Shown: piece by piece, positions 46,701-60,318 of the stretch
Layout: each line of letters opens with the position of its first letter
Numbering within the stretch: position 1 is the first letter of the stretch
NCBI RefSeq assembly: GCF_933775445.1
Contig: NC_065876.1
Coordinates: 11,160,001-11,224,000, forward strand
Direction of reading: 5' to 3'
From: Argentina anserina
Lineage: Eukaryota; Streptophyta; Magnoliopsida; Rosales; Rosaceae
Length of the DNA stretch: 64,000 bases
Notes under the pieces: generated by a model
What the model saw: the letters and a program-made list of their open reading frames with translations, nothing else
Told to the model about the DNA's origin: nothing
The model's database searches: none
Made by a program: the position numbers and the translations under genes

Positions 46701-48186
46701 AACTTTATTAAAATTGTTTTTGGGAAATTTATACGTAGTGAACGTTTGTGAAGAGATCAAATGTTTCTTGTTGGGACTTACTTGATGCTCAATAAAAGTA
46801 GCTCTTAATAAAATAACATAAGTTCGTTATACGCACTTCAAATTAATATATCTAGTTAAAATGATTTTCTAGATTCGAGATGACTGAAAAGAGTGGTTGA
46901 TAATGAACTTATTTGCAATCCATCAGTCATTCAGTCGAGCCCTCGTGGTATGCAAAGAGTTTGATAAAGACCACATCATGCAGTTCTGTGTTATATCGCA
47001 ATGCCATTATCACTCACAATGAGGAGGTTACTAGTGTATATTCTTTTCTGAACCTATTCAGGAACCCCATCCAGGAACCGTATCTTTGTTTGATCCAACC
47101 TTTTTTTTAATTTTATTTATTTATAGCAAATCCAACCTTAAACCTGATTCAATCCTCTGGCAAGTTGACCTATGGAGACTATTAATGTGACAAGCTATTA
47201 GACTCGGGGGATATATCACCTGAATGGAACTTAGCTTGTTTCGATCACTCAACTGCATTTTTGCAAGTTACTAGGTCTATCAACGACCCCAAGTCTTTCT
47301 CTGCTCTATGGTATAAGGCTAGAGAAGAACTCAAATGCTCCATGCAGATCGGCTAAGCATCTTGATGAGTCCTTTTCTATCCCTGCTAATATACCCTCCC
47401 AGTTGGTTGGTGAAATTTCTAGGAACAGAACAGTGATTCTTAATGGGCCAAGGACTACAATGAATTTGTAAACAAACAGCATTGAGAAGAAACCTAGGCA
47501 ATAGGTATATTATATAAAAGATAAACAGCCGTGTCTAAATTTGCACCATGGATAGTTGGATACCCTAAGAAGAGATCTCGACAGACAGTTAACATCAAGA
47601 CGCTAGCAGTCAAGTCTAGACCTGCATCATGACTAATGCCCTAAGAAGTGACTCGGATGGAGACAGTAAGATGAAAAAACAGAATACTATCATGTGGAAG
47701 AATCTTTCAGGATCAGCTTGCTAAACTTGCACAAAGATTGAGTTTACGGTCACATTTTCCATCAAGATATTAGCAACAGATCTACTAATGGGGTCAAGAC
47801 AATTGACCAAAAAAGCATTTACAGTTAAATATGACCAGTGACGAGCAGATGAAATTGAGCATAGAGAAAACCAAGGTTTCATATTATGTTCTCAAAACAG
47901 CCATTACAAATACAAAACTATATTGTAGAGTAAATCTACATCTAGTCAATCATACAAAACTCATCCGGCTTCAATGTTAAGAGAGAAACACCACCGGTAA
48001 ACAAGTTCCTTAACACACCCAACACACCTACTTTCAAGTAGAAAACAAAATTACTGAAAGAAGAGTTTGATTACCATTCCTAAAGAAAACAACATGATGA
48101 GGAGTTCAATGATAAAGGCCTCTCCTCTTTGGCAAAGATTACTTCACACCCTCTCTACGTTGAAGTCAACCTAGAAGCCAAACACC
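46701..48186. other. Intergenic region and CCT1 3' UTR
   Basis: Mostly non-coding. It contains one protein-like stretch at 47195-47356 (listed separately). The right end is the 3' UTR of the minus-strand CCT1 gene. Confidence 0.5.
47195..47356 (+). pseudogene. Possible orphan exon or gene fragment
   Basis: After ACAAG at 47190-47194, a 53-codon open frame runs LLDSGDISPEWNLACFDHST and continues SINDPKSFSALWYKAREELK to a stop at 47354-47356. The composition is like globular protein rather than random AT-rich sequence. No partner exon or start was found, and I cannot name the family. Confidence 0.25.
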
Positions 48187-51100
48187 TTACTCCTCACCCT
48201 GACTTTCATCTTTGACTAGCCTGATCATGTCATCAATCCGGAGAATTGTTATAGCAGCTTCTGTTGCAAACTGTCAAACAGAAACTTTGGTTGAAGAAAC
48301 CCTTCATAATACCTTAAAAAAAATTAATAAACAAGACTCGCTAAACGTTACTGGATATGAACTTTCTGTTTGAAAATTACCTGAATCATCTTTATTTTAC
48401 TCATTGCAGGCTCAATGACTCCCGCCTCTAAGTTATTTATTACTACTCCTTTTACAAGATCCAGACCCCAGTTGCAATGTGATTGCTGCCTCCTATCACC
48501 TGGAGCCTGTGCCTTGTGGTGGTAAGCCCTCATCTTTGCAACCAAATCTGTAGAGTCCTTGGCAGCATTGACAGCTAGCACCTACAACAGCACAAATCCA
48601 GAATATCCCATTCTTAACACGGTACAAGTGCAGAAGCATCTCCAAAAGGCATCAAAACCCATGAAACGAAAAAGAAACCTTTGGTATGATTGTCAAAGAT
48701 TCAGCGAATTCTGCAATTGCCAACTGTTCACGAGATCCTAGTGTTATAGCAAAGCACTCCAAATACTCGCACAAAGCAGTCTCAACTGCACCTCCACCAG
48801 GTACCACCTGTACAGCCAATATAACAATGAAAATCCAACTGAGGAAAACAAACAAAGGAATACAAAAGAAAACCCTTCTTTTATTTTTTCTAGATTCCAG
48901 ATAACATGCAATCAGAGACAAAGGGAATTTCATTTTACACTCCCAGCGACTGTTGTTGATAGCAAATATATGGTTCTATCATGAACAATAATAACCAAGC
49001 TTTTGTGTAGAGATAAGCACAAGTATAAGGACAAGGAAGCATCTACCTTTTTAGTTAATCATTAATAGTAAGGAATTGGCCGAATTTTAATGCAAAATAC
49101 CAAAAAAGAAAAAGAACTCTGTTCACAAAATCTGAGCATAGAAAACTATGGTTGTAAATAGAAATCCATTAACTTATTACACAAATGATGAACTTATCTT
49201 ACACCACAATTATAGTATAAAAAGTGAAAGAAATTAGAAGTTAGTGAGAAGTAGAAAGATAAAGTAAAAGGAGGTTTCAAGCCAATTTAGAAAGGGAAGA
49301 AGGCAATCAGAAATGACCAAGTTTACCGTGTTCGACTCTAGGGTCCTCTTGACAATTGATAGAGCATCATGAAGAGCTCTGTCCATCTCATCAAGCATAT
49401 AGTCATTTGCACCTCTAAGGATCAAAGAGACCTGAGAAATACGAAAGAAATATCAGACCATACCAGCACAGTTATGGGTTTATGAGGTTGTAGTATAACA
49501 GCATATAGACATATAAATGGCATTCAACAAACTGTATAAATTCACTCACTGCACTGTTAGTTTTGGTCCCTTTTATCAAAATTACATCATCATCAGATAT
49601 GCGCTCCTCAACAACTTCTTCTGCAGATCCAAGAAGTGAAGCATCAAATGTTTCCTCCCCTTCCATATCAGCGAAAGTTGATACCTGCGAATCCAACAAA
49701 CAGAAAACACAGAATCAAAATAGCAAGGTAGCTCCAGCTCAGCTCTTATAATGAACACCATATAGCAATGAAAGCATGGATCAGGGAAAGCAAGAATATG
49801 GAAATTACATTAACCATGTTCAGGAAAGAATTTATAACAATGCCAATATTTTGAAACACTATCATTCTGAAGTAGTTATTGAATCATTACTGTTGTGCTA
49901 CACCTAGTGGTAAATCCAGTCAATTACTAGACCAGAGTCCCCAACCAGGATTCAAGCTTTGGTGGTGACCAACTCCCGTTAATTCAAGTAGCGTACAAAA
50001 TTGAATCTAAGGAACAGTCGCACATTGATTTTTAAACAAAATCATAGAAGAGAAGAAACATCATGTAAGTGTTACAAGATATGATAGAGGTGAATGCAGA
50101 GGGAAAAGAATAGTATAAACAAGGCGACAAAGAGTTCTGTGAATTGAAATAGCGTTTGCAATTGAGTCTACAAATCATCACCACATAAAGCAAAATCATT
50201 TGAGAATGAACAAATTTACATCAGCCCAACATACAGATAATACTCATAAACAAGCTCCTTTGAAATAAGCAATGGCCAAACTATAAAATAACTGCGAAAT
50301 AGATTATATAAGCCACCAGACCAAATGATGAACTTACCATTGTTGCACCAGTAGCCTTAGCAACATGGCGCATATCTTCTTTTGGAACACGTCTCACAGC
50401 AATAGCCCCAGCCTCCACAAAATACTGAAACAACAAGGAAGAATGCAGAACTTATTGATAAAACGTGAATTTAGTGGTGAACTCCCAGAAAATCCCTATT
50501 AACAGATTGTTTGTAATGTAACAAGAAGCCCGAATACACAACTTGTATGATGTAATGAAAATTCCCAGAACTCTAATAATAGTAACCCATGCCGTGAATA
50601 TAAAAGGAAAGAATATTTTTTTTATACATCCTCAAGGTCAAAATCCAAATAATCAGAGTTGAACACAGAAAGAAAATAGAGACAGAGGGAGGGAGGGAAA
50701 TAAATTTATACAATTGTGCCTTTCAAAAACAATTATCATCAGGACATCCAACTTCTGCAAATGGTTGTTAAACTACATAAACCTAAATATGAGTGTCTTA
50801 ATAGGTGTCAAAGTGGATACCAGTAACATCCCCTAGAAAAAGTACATCTTCCTCGAATCAGAAAAAAAACTCATGATTAAAAATGAGGAAAACTATAAGC
50901 AAAAGTTTTCAACTATGAAAATTTTCTGCTTCCATAAAAGACGTACAACAATAACTAACAAAATAATATACATGCGCAAGCAGGTGGTCTGCGCAACACT
51001 CTTTTACTTGTATGAAACACAAAACATGCATAATATATATACATATTTACTCAAATAAGGAGGTCTGCACCAATGGTTTTGGTGCAGATTTCCATTTTTG

Positions 51101-54100
51101 ACCCACTTTTCGGTTGAATTTCCTCATCTTCACCGTCTAGTATCTAGATAATAGTGTAGATCATATCTGCAAAATTTCAGCCAATTTGGTGATCGTTAAA
51201 GTCATCATAATCGAAAAACAAATGGACGGACTGAATTCTGTCAAACATGAACCGTTCATGTTTTTAACAGAAAAACGCAATTTTGAGGGCCTTAGCGATC
51301 ACCAAATTGGCTGAAATTTTGCAGTATGATCTACACAATATTATCTAGATACTAGATGGTGGAGATGAGGAAATTCGATCGAAAAATGGTGCAAAAATGG
51401 AAATCCATACCAAAACAGCGGTGCGGACCTCAGCAGCCAAGAAAGGCTATATATATGTGCCATTTCAGGTGCAGACGTCCGCACCGTGTGGATTCGCTGA
51501 TTCCGGCACGGCCGCACTACCCACCTCCCGGCGATCCCGTCTGGAGCTCCATCGGTGACCCACGGCGGCCGGAATCTGCAAAACTCAAGTTTCTGGGCAG
51601 ATTTCGGCGATTTCGCGATTCCGGCCGCCGTGGGTCGCCGATGGAGCTCCGGCCGGCACATACGGGATCGCCGGGAGGTGGGTAGTGCAGCTGTGTTGGT
51701 CCGCCGCGCCGTTGCGGCCTGCCGTCTCTGGAATCGGTGAATCCGTACCTTACGTCCGCACCTGAAAATTCTCCTATATATATATATATAGCATATAGAA
51801 AAGACAAAATAAAACAGGCAGGGGGCAGCAATATTCCACCTCGAGTTAAATGTTATCAAAGAGAAACTCTACAATAGTCTGATACTGCAATTTGAATATC
51901 GGCTGACTAGGGAAAATCAGATAAAGAAATATATCAGAAGACATGCAAAACAATCTTGCCTTTAGTGCCATATCATCAATCCCTTTTGTGGTCAGAATAA
52001 CATTCGCTCCAGCTTTCAGAAGCTTCTCTATGCGTTCTTTTGTCATATCCGCTTCTCTGCACAAACATGTATCATCATCACATCAGCAAATATGCATGCA
52101 TACAGTATCTAATCATCATTATTGGATGTCTGTTGCAAACATGAGCAGTGACCAGTGATAGTAACATCCTTATAAACCTATATAAAAGGCCAACTGTTAT
52201 TTGAGACAATTTATAAAAGCATTGATGCTGTATGAGCACATACAAGCGTCATCAGCACATTAACAAGGCACGTATTATCTGATCACCGTTACATTGGATG
52301 TCTATTGCAAGCAGTGACCAGTGACAGTAACATATCCTTACAAAACCTATCTATTTAAGGTTACACGTTATCAGAGCATTCAAGTGCATAAAGCGGTATA
52401 GGCAAATCAATTATACTGACTAAATTGTCGTGGATATTTTTGGAATTGAGATAGCCAGTAGTTGAAAAATGTCCTTTGGCTGTATGGAGAATCGACTTAT
52501 CATATCATCAATGCTTACTTTATATCACATTACACTAACATGTATTCATATATTACAGATATGTATAAACTATGTATCCCGCAAAATACGCACACAATCA
52601 CATGCCAATAGAAATTAAAAGAGGAAATAAATGAGGTTCATCATCTAATCACCTTTGGCGGATTTTTTCAAGCTCCCTAGGGTCACTGACCAAAACTTGG
52701 ACACCCATTTGCATTTTTGTCTTCTGAAGATTCAAATCAAGGCAAGCAATCTTTGCAGGGGAAACTTTAAGTGGCATCCCTTGGGCAGCACGACCTGTAT
52801 TTAGTGCATACCCATTCAAGAGATAGCTTTCTCTTGCACTTTTTCCATGAGCTTTCAAAATATTAATACCCTGAAAATGAAAAGAGCAACTAAGATATCG
52901 TGCTAGGCAATAAGAAAATAAAAATAAAAGATGCAACTGTCCTGAAAACATGAGAAAATATAATTACAAGCCACCAACCTTGATTGGGTACTTGACGTCC
53001 CCCCGAGCATTGGTCATCTTTACAGCTTGTACAGCATCTACAACCTAGAAACAAGTGATACCATTATAGATGTTAAGGGTCTCTGCTTCAGTAGCCTAGA
53101 TAACGGCTGACACAGGCAACAAATTTTATACAAGCAAATGAAATAATGCAAATAACATCTCGTTTGTTTGACAATAAACCATTAATCCAATACAAGCATA
53201 CCAAGTTTGCAAAGAAATCACTGTCACCAGATATCAACTTTGAGGACATGCTTGTTTTTGCACAATTCACTAGGCAATCTTTTCCGAGCTTTTCAACCTG
53301 GGAAATCATGACATAATCTTAATCAATATGAACTGTTATGCAATTATACAATTAAATTATACAACAATGTCAAAGCATGAGGCATGGACATATATCAAGT
53401 ACCATTAAGCTTAACGGTAATAGCTGATTGAATATTTAAATTAATACTGTGCAGACCATTACATAGTTAGAAACCTTTAAGAGATTGGATAAAGTAAGAA
53501 AAGCAAAAAATTGTAAATTTTCACTTTGCTGTAATAAATGGACATATCAAGTGCCTGAGAGCAAATCTTTTGGGCATTTAAAAATAGACCTATTTGTATA
53601 TCATACTATGTCTTTTGATTTTTGTCCTGGAATTTTAGAATGACTCAATTATTAACAACAAAATTGACATTTGTGCTCAATAATATCATCAACAAACTTT
53701 TAAAGCACTCATTGAAGGAACCTTACCTTCACGGCTAACTTCTCCTCAATATATTTGCAAGCTTCCCTCATAGCGAGCTGTATGCAATAAGATACATAGT
53801 TAAACTTAAACATACAGTTTATGTTGAAACAGAAACCTGACATGCAGTTAAACACAAACAAACAAACAAGAAAATGCTCACCCTGTAGCCACTGATAATG
53901 GATGTGGGGTGAATTTTGTGCTTCACTAGATCATTTGCTCGCTGCAGTTCACAGTCAAACAATAAATTAAATGAGGTCCCCATATTTTAGGCACCAGATA
54001 GCCTCTTAAACCCTTACTGACAGCATTACCTTAAGCAACTCCGCAGCTAGGATGACAACTGAAGTTGTCCCATCTCCAACTTCTTTGTCTTGAAGCTCAG

Positions 54101-54781
54101 CAAGATCCACAAGTATCTGCACCGCATGTAAAAAAAAAAACTAAATCACTTCTATGTAACAACAAGCATTTCCTGACATGGTTGGATACTCATGACCAAA
54201 GAGAAACGTGTACAGAAACTCATAATGGCATATCAAAGCACGAAATGAAATACACCACCTTGGCAGCAGGATGCTCCACTTCCAGCATCTTGAGTATGGT
54301 AGCTCCATCATTGGTAATAGTCACATCACCAATATCGTCGACAAGCATCTGATAACAATTAATCAAATTACACAATGCTGAAATCAGTTGAAACCTTCGC
54401 ATATACAAAATACTACAAAACTATGCAGTGTACAGAAAACCTTCAACTCCACACTCACTATCGAGATCGAGTGAAATACACCACACACCACTAGTCCATA
54501 TAAACAAGACGAAATGAAGCACACCAAATCAAGCAGTAGTACTAAAAGTTGATACCTTGTCCAGGCCAACAGGGCCGAGTGACGATTTGACAACATTGGC
54601 AATAGCTTGGCAAGCCACCACTGCGTTCACCAAGACGAAGTAATTAGCATTTCAGCAAAGGACCGAATTTGAAACCCTAGATAGCAAAGAGAGAGAGAGA
54701 GAGAGTACCATTTTGCGTGCGGACGTCCTGGCCGTACTGACGGTCGCCCATGATATCGGGCGTCTGGCCGGAAACAGCCAT
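48187..54781 (-). CDS. CCT1: T-complex protein 1 subunit alpha (CCT1), 16 exons
   Basis: Alpha subunit of the cytosolic group II chaperonin CCT/TRiC, which folds actin, tubulin and other proteins using ATP. Exons in coding order: 54709-54781, 54556-54620, 54259-54348, 54030-54116, 53882-53941, 53727-53777, 53202-53297, 52979-53044, 52653-52870, 51960-52056, 50338-50424, 49550-49684, 49327-49431, 48679-48807, 48381-48581, 48187-48270. Sum 1644 nt, 547 residues, close to the Arabidopsis protein. Signature pieces: [54 protein letters not shown] (nucleotide binding), [11 protein letters not shown], and the end [11 protein letters not shown], which identifies the alpha subunit. All junctions are GT-AG except intron 10, which starts GC. 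No damage seen. It shares an upstream region with the divergent CNOT11 gene. Confidence 0.97.
51060..51430. mobile_element. Palindromic (foldback) element 1 in CCT1 intron 10
   Basis: Left arm starts AGGTCTGCACCAATGGTTTT; right arm ends AAAACAGCGGTGCGGACCT. The two arms, about 140 bp each (51061-51200 and 51290-51430), are reverse complements with scattered mismatches, around a loop of about 90 bp. No coding capacity. Confidence 0.8.
51446..51792. mobile_element. Palindromic (foldback) element 2 in CCT1 intron 10
   Basis: GC-rich inverted repeat with ends CAGGTGCAGACGTCCGCACC (from 51466) and ACGTCCGCACCTG (51752-51764). Inner arms include CTCCCGGCGATCCCGT versus ACGGGATCGCCGGGAG. TATATATA tracts lie just outside both ends. 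Open frames here are mirror images forced by the palindrome. Confidence 0.8.
52066..52400. repeat. Diverged tandem duplication, period about 171 bp, in CCT1 intron 9
   Basis: TTGGATGTCT near 52122 recurs near 52293, each followed by a similar GCAGTGACCAGTGA and AGTAACAT and CCTTA, ACCTAT series. Copies differ by several substitutions and small indels. Confidence 0.65.
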
Positions 54782-55704
54782 TGGTGGCGGGGTTTTGGAG
54801 GTGGGGCTGGTGGAAAGAGAAGAAGAAACCCTAGATCGGAGCTCCGGACTAGGTTGGGAAGAGAAAGATTCAGTGTGAATTGTTCACAGTGCAAACACTT
54901 CACACTAGCCCCATTACTTCGGCGCTTTTATACATGGCAAGGGTTTTTCGGGTACTACGGCGTCGTTTTGATACCCGATGACGCGCTAGACCCGATTTGG
55001 CTAGGGTAAATGAAACTCTCCTTTACCAATTTACATACTGGGATAATTTTCTTATTTTGCCAGTGTTCACTCTTATATGTGTATCCTTTATCATGTATGC
55101 GCCACTTTGTATCAGCGCGGCATACACCATATGTATATGCATCATACGAGTATGAGAATTACTTTAGTTGATGGCTGATAAATATGTTATGATATTGTTC
55201 GTGTAGCCGCTTGTTTCAACGATCCTAAAATATTAAATCAAAGCTCTAATTTTTTTGATTTGTCATAAAACAGATTTCGCCCCTTTCATATCTAAGAAAC
55301 ACTATAATGGAACAATATTGTAACTTGTCGCAAATTGTTCCATTTCCACCTAATTCTACATACAAATTCAGAATTAATAGTGAGCGTAATGGCACGTTCT
55401 TATAAAAAAGCGGAGACAAAAAATGTGGGAAAAAAATGAAAAAAAAAAGTTTCAAAGAAAGTTACCTAGCAATTGGGACTTGGGTGTGAACCCTAAACCG
55501 AATTCGTAATGTTTACTGTGAACCCGATAAGGCTCGAACCCAGATCTACACTGAAAATATAGGTTCGTGCCGGGTAGGTAGAAAAAGATTAAAAGGAGGT
55601 TACAACTTGGAAGTTAGAACACAGATATAGCAAAGCAACTCTCTCATCGTCTCTCTCTCTGTGAAGCTTTGTTAGTAATAACAATATCAGCTGAAAAAAA
55701 AAAA
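54782..55704. promoter_or_regulatory. Shared 5' region of CCT1 (minus) and CNOT11 (plus)
   Basis: 923 bp between two ATG codons facing away from each other. It must hold both promoters and leaders. 54782-54990 is fairly GC-rich and probably CCT1 leader; the CNOT11 side has CTCTCTCT at 55650-55662. I cannot place individual elements. Confidence 0.55.
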
Positions 55705-58700
55705 ATGAAGAAGAGAGCAACGCTGGGATTCGAAGACTCCAAGGTCGTGTTTAATCTCCTCCGAGCAGAGCAACGACCGCTCGACGAGATCGTCTCCGAC
55801 TTCGCCTCTATTTTCTCCCATGGCCGCCAATTCATTCCTTCCTTCTCCCTCTCCGTTCTCCTACAGGTACCTCTCTCTCTCTCTCTCTCTCTCTGTACTG
55901 GTTTACGCCATTGAACTAAAACCCTAGATCCCTTGGTTCTAGGTTTTACCTCCCCAATTCTGTGACTGATGGTTAAAAATTAGTGTAACTAGTTGCGATT
56001 TACGATTGTGCTGTGTGAATTGGACTTCTGTAATTATCAATATGCAAGAGCAAAGAGAGTTAATTGGATTGAATATAGAGCTTTGTGTACTGTGCTAAGT
56101 AGCTGGATGATGTTGCTTTCAGGATAAGAAGATGCTGAGTTCCACACAACGCTTGATTGCATTTGCTTTACTTCACCGGGCTTATGCTTCCCAGAAGCCT
56201 TCCGCCAATCCCTTCATCAATTTGATCATAAGCGTAAGCATTTTTATTGATGCTGCTCTTGTATTGGTATTTGGTTTTTGTTTCTTGACCGATTTAGCTG
56301 ACAAAGAACCCAGTTTTTCCTTTAAAAAAAATGGTATTTTAATTGTCGAGAATCGGTTGTTACTTACTCTGATAAGGTTAGATTATATTAACATGACTTA
56401 TTGAGGATATGCTAAATCATCTGTTGCATTGTTGCGCAATTGCCCTAATTTTTTTCTCCCGTAAGAAGTGCTATTTTAACTTGAAAAGTGAGCAAAGAGT
56501 GAGCTGAAGTGAATACATTCAATCCGTTCCAGCTTTCTGTGCCTTCTTGATAGTTGTTAAGTGACTGGAACATTGATTCTTTTTAGTTTAAATCACCAGA
56601 TCAGACTTAAGATTGAAAACACAATATAGATCTGTTTTTCAGTCAACCATTGTTTTGTTTTTATTTTTACTCGTTGGCTGGTCTAACCTCATTTTGAAAC
56701 TATAATTAAGCCAATGAAACTGCATTTTTTAACATGAAGAAGCTTGAACATGCTGACAAGCTTATTGTTAATACTTTATCCTACTATTTATTGCTTATTG
56801 TTGCAAGTTGTATGATTTGGAATGTAAATTGCATTCTTGATGTACATAAATTGCATCTCTTTTCTGTATGCCGTCTTGCAGGCTGCATGTGATGTTGAAG
56901 CTGAGAAATGTGAGAGGGCATTTGTTCTGCAGTTATTACAGCTATTTGGGTCTGATAGCTCTAACAGTGGCAAAGAGGTTCCACATTCTTTGTTTATCCT
57001 TTGAATTTTTGAAATCAATGTGTTGTTTGGTTCCATAGAAACTACTTATCAATGCTACCTGTTAGTTCCCTGCAAATATTTATACAATGACAGAAATTGA
57101 CTAAAATGTACGGGACTGATGGCCTTCTTACGATTAATTGGCAGCTAATAATGCTTTACAAGTTTCTGAGCTGTCTATTAGGCATGTGTATGTCTAATTT
57201 GACACACACTGCCTTCCCCTGAATAGCTTTTTATTTGTCTGATTCTAAAATACTAGTATTTTAGTATATCTGTAATGTTAAGTAGGCGTTCAATAGTTAG
57301 AGGAGTTGCTGAGTGCCCCTTGTAGAGCAAATCCATGCTTGAATGGACGAAAACACTCCTTTACCTTTTTCTCGTTGTTCCTGTTATCTGTCTCTCTCTT
57401 TAAACGTACAGCTATTCCAAGTCCCCTTGTTCCATAAACCTGTTATGTATCATTTCACCATTTCACCATTTCCACAGGCATAACATCTCCATTATCTGCC
57501 TTGTGTTGTGCTACATAACCTTTCTGGTCATGACTTCTATTGTGTTGTTTGTATGCTTACTTTTTAGTTCTTCTGTGTATTTGTATGCTTATCTTTGAGA
57601 CTACAAATATCTGAATAAGGATTCTCCATTCCAGCTTCTTAAACAGTCCGCGGAAGATTACGTCAAAAATTTTGATCCTTCGGCGCATGTAAGTGATTTA
57701 TGCTTTTGCATAGTCTACTATGCTGTTATGGATTGAAGTTGTTACTGTTTCTCTAAATACTATGGATGCTCATCAGATGAAGCTTTTATTGTAAATAAGT
57801 GGTGAAGCATGGTTGGTTTCTGCACATAATGGACATTGTTGAATTGTCATCACTGTCAGGTCTTCCCGCAACAGGAACAATTGCAGCAGCAGTATGCAGA
57901 CAAAGTCCATCCAGAACCATATAGTTCTCCATTCAAGGATGGTTCTATCGAAAATGTGGTAGCGGACCCTGATGTTCCTCCTGGTTGTGATGCCAACTCA
58001 TCAGAGTACGACCAATGACTTTATCGTATGTTTTGTTTTCTGATCGTTTTCCATGATGACATCAAAGGATCATGTTCAGGTTTGATCTACAACCCGGAGC
58101 AAAACCTAAAGTCGGTTGTGGAGATAAAGACGAGACAATGCTTGGCTTGCTGTCCAATATAGCACTGGAAGGATTAGGCCCTCACTGGAGCAGGCCTATT
58201 CCTCCCAGGCTCCCAGTTCAGGATGATGAAGTAAGAGAAATGTGTGTTTTTTTTGTAGATACATTTTTACAAGCACACTCGTTTACTTGATTAATAATTG
58301 TCAACTTGTTTCAGCTAGTGTGGCTCAACCCAGTAGACAATCACGAACTTTTATGGGATGATGGTATGTGTGTTGATACTAGCAGAGGTGCAGCTGTAAG
58401 GGATCTAATTGCTAAAGCTTTGAAGGGACCACTTGTGCCTGCACAACAAGAGGTGCTGCTATGTATATATATTTATATTTATCGGCTATATATAATATTT
58501 TATATATTCAAGGTAGTCAAAATTTATAGTGAGGGTCTCAATATAGCTTTTTTTGGTCAGAAGGTTCTTAATATACTTCTACATCTCTATTCTAGTACTG
58601 AACTAATTAGTATTTTTTATATTAGTTGCAGTAATGTGTCTATATGCTTAACTGCTATTAATTTAAAGCCTAGTGGATGAAACATTATCTGGTTGGTCTT

Positions 58701-60272
58701 TTGGACTAACTTAAATAAATAGTAGTATTTGTGAATGGAAGTAAGTTCACTAGACTACTAAGGTAGGGGACCATATTGGATGCCCCATCTTTTACCTTGT
58801 TCTAGCTGATGTGGAAGACCAAGATACCTTATACAATTAACACTGAGATACCTTTCAAATACAAAGGAACAAGTGTCTAATCTCACACTCATGTTTAAAG
58901 ATTTTTAATTACCTTTTTTGAGAAGTAGCTCGAAATACATGGAGGAAGCAGAAGTGAGTGGGTCTATTTTTTAATGCAGTAAAGATTTGTTTGGGCAGTG
59001 TTGGGATATTTGAATGTGTAAGACGTGTAGATTTAGTCTGAACTACATACAAGACGTATGTGTCCTGTGTATTAATAATTGCTAAGAAGTATTAGTCTTT
59101 CTGGAAGTAGTAAGACTAAACTAGTTTGGAAATGTAGTCCGCTAGAAATATGAACAAAGAGGTGGAGTAGGAAATGAAGGAGACAATGGGGAAAATCTGA
59201 GATAGAGTATGGTCTTAATTCTTAAACTTCTTCTGGGCATCAATAGCTGCTAAACTTAGAAATTTGCCTCTTTTTCTTCATAGTGATTCAGGTGCGTAGG
59301 TTTGCTGATTTACTTTTGTCTACTGTGGAATAGTGCAAAAGGCTGAGAATGTGGATGATTTTATTTTAGTAATAATAGGGCTACCTAAATTATCTTAAAA
59401 ATTGTGAGTTTGGTTGCAGCTGGAGAGAGTCACCAGTGTTGGTACTTGGTACTTTACAGTAGATGTCCTGATTTTAAATTCCCCCTTCCCAAAATGCATT
59501 AGTGACATAGAGTTTGTTGGGGGATTTATTATTTTAAAGAAAATTTAAGAAATGCATTGATTTACTTTATTTTAGATCACGTTACATCCGTCAATTTGAA
59601 GGAACAGATGAATCAATATTTACCTTTTCATTGTCCAGCAAGTCTTGTTGGAGTTGGCAAATGACCCGAAACTTGTATATCACTGTGGGCTGACACCAAG
59701 AAAGCTACCAGTAAGTATTTAATGATAGCATAACTCTGTTGCCAACGCAAGTCTGCAATCATGGACTAATGTTCATTCCGTAATTCTTGTTTCAGGAATT
59801 GGTGGAAAATAATCCCCTTATTGCAGTTGAAGTTCTCACCAAGTTGATAAACTCCCCTGAAATTGCTGAGTATGTCTTGAGTTCTGTGGTTTATTTTTAT
59901 TTCTAATTTTCTACTATGATTCTGTTAAAGCCTGTGCTTCGGTGCTTCCTTTATTGTCAATATTTTTGTGCTTTATATACATTTTAATTTTTCTCACAGA
60001 TATTTTACAGTGCTCGTCAATATGGACATGAGTCTACACTCCATGGAAGTTGTGAACAGGCTAACAACAGCTGTTGAACTTCCTTCTGAGTTCATACACA
60101 TGTACATAACCAATTGTATATCTTCGTGTGAGAACATCAAGGTACATGCCTGTGCCTTAGAATATTAAACTTTGGTCACTTGTCAAATTTGTTGGTTTTA
60201 TTTAGTTTCCAAGGTGGTTTTATTTGGTTTTCTCCAAGCTACACATGCTACATACTTCAAATTCTATAATAA

Positions 60273-60318
<46 letters not shown>

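Noticed and set aside
51341..51859. Open frames on both strands in CCT1 intron 10
   Set aside because: They mirror each other because the DNA is palindromic; no conserved protein features.
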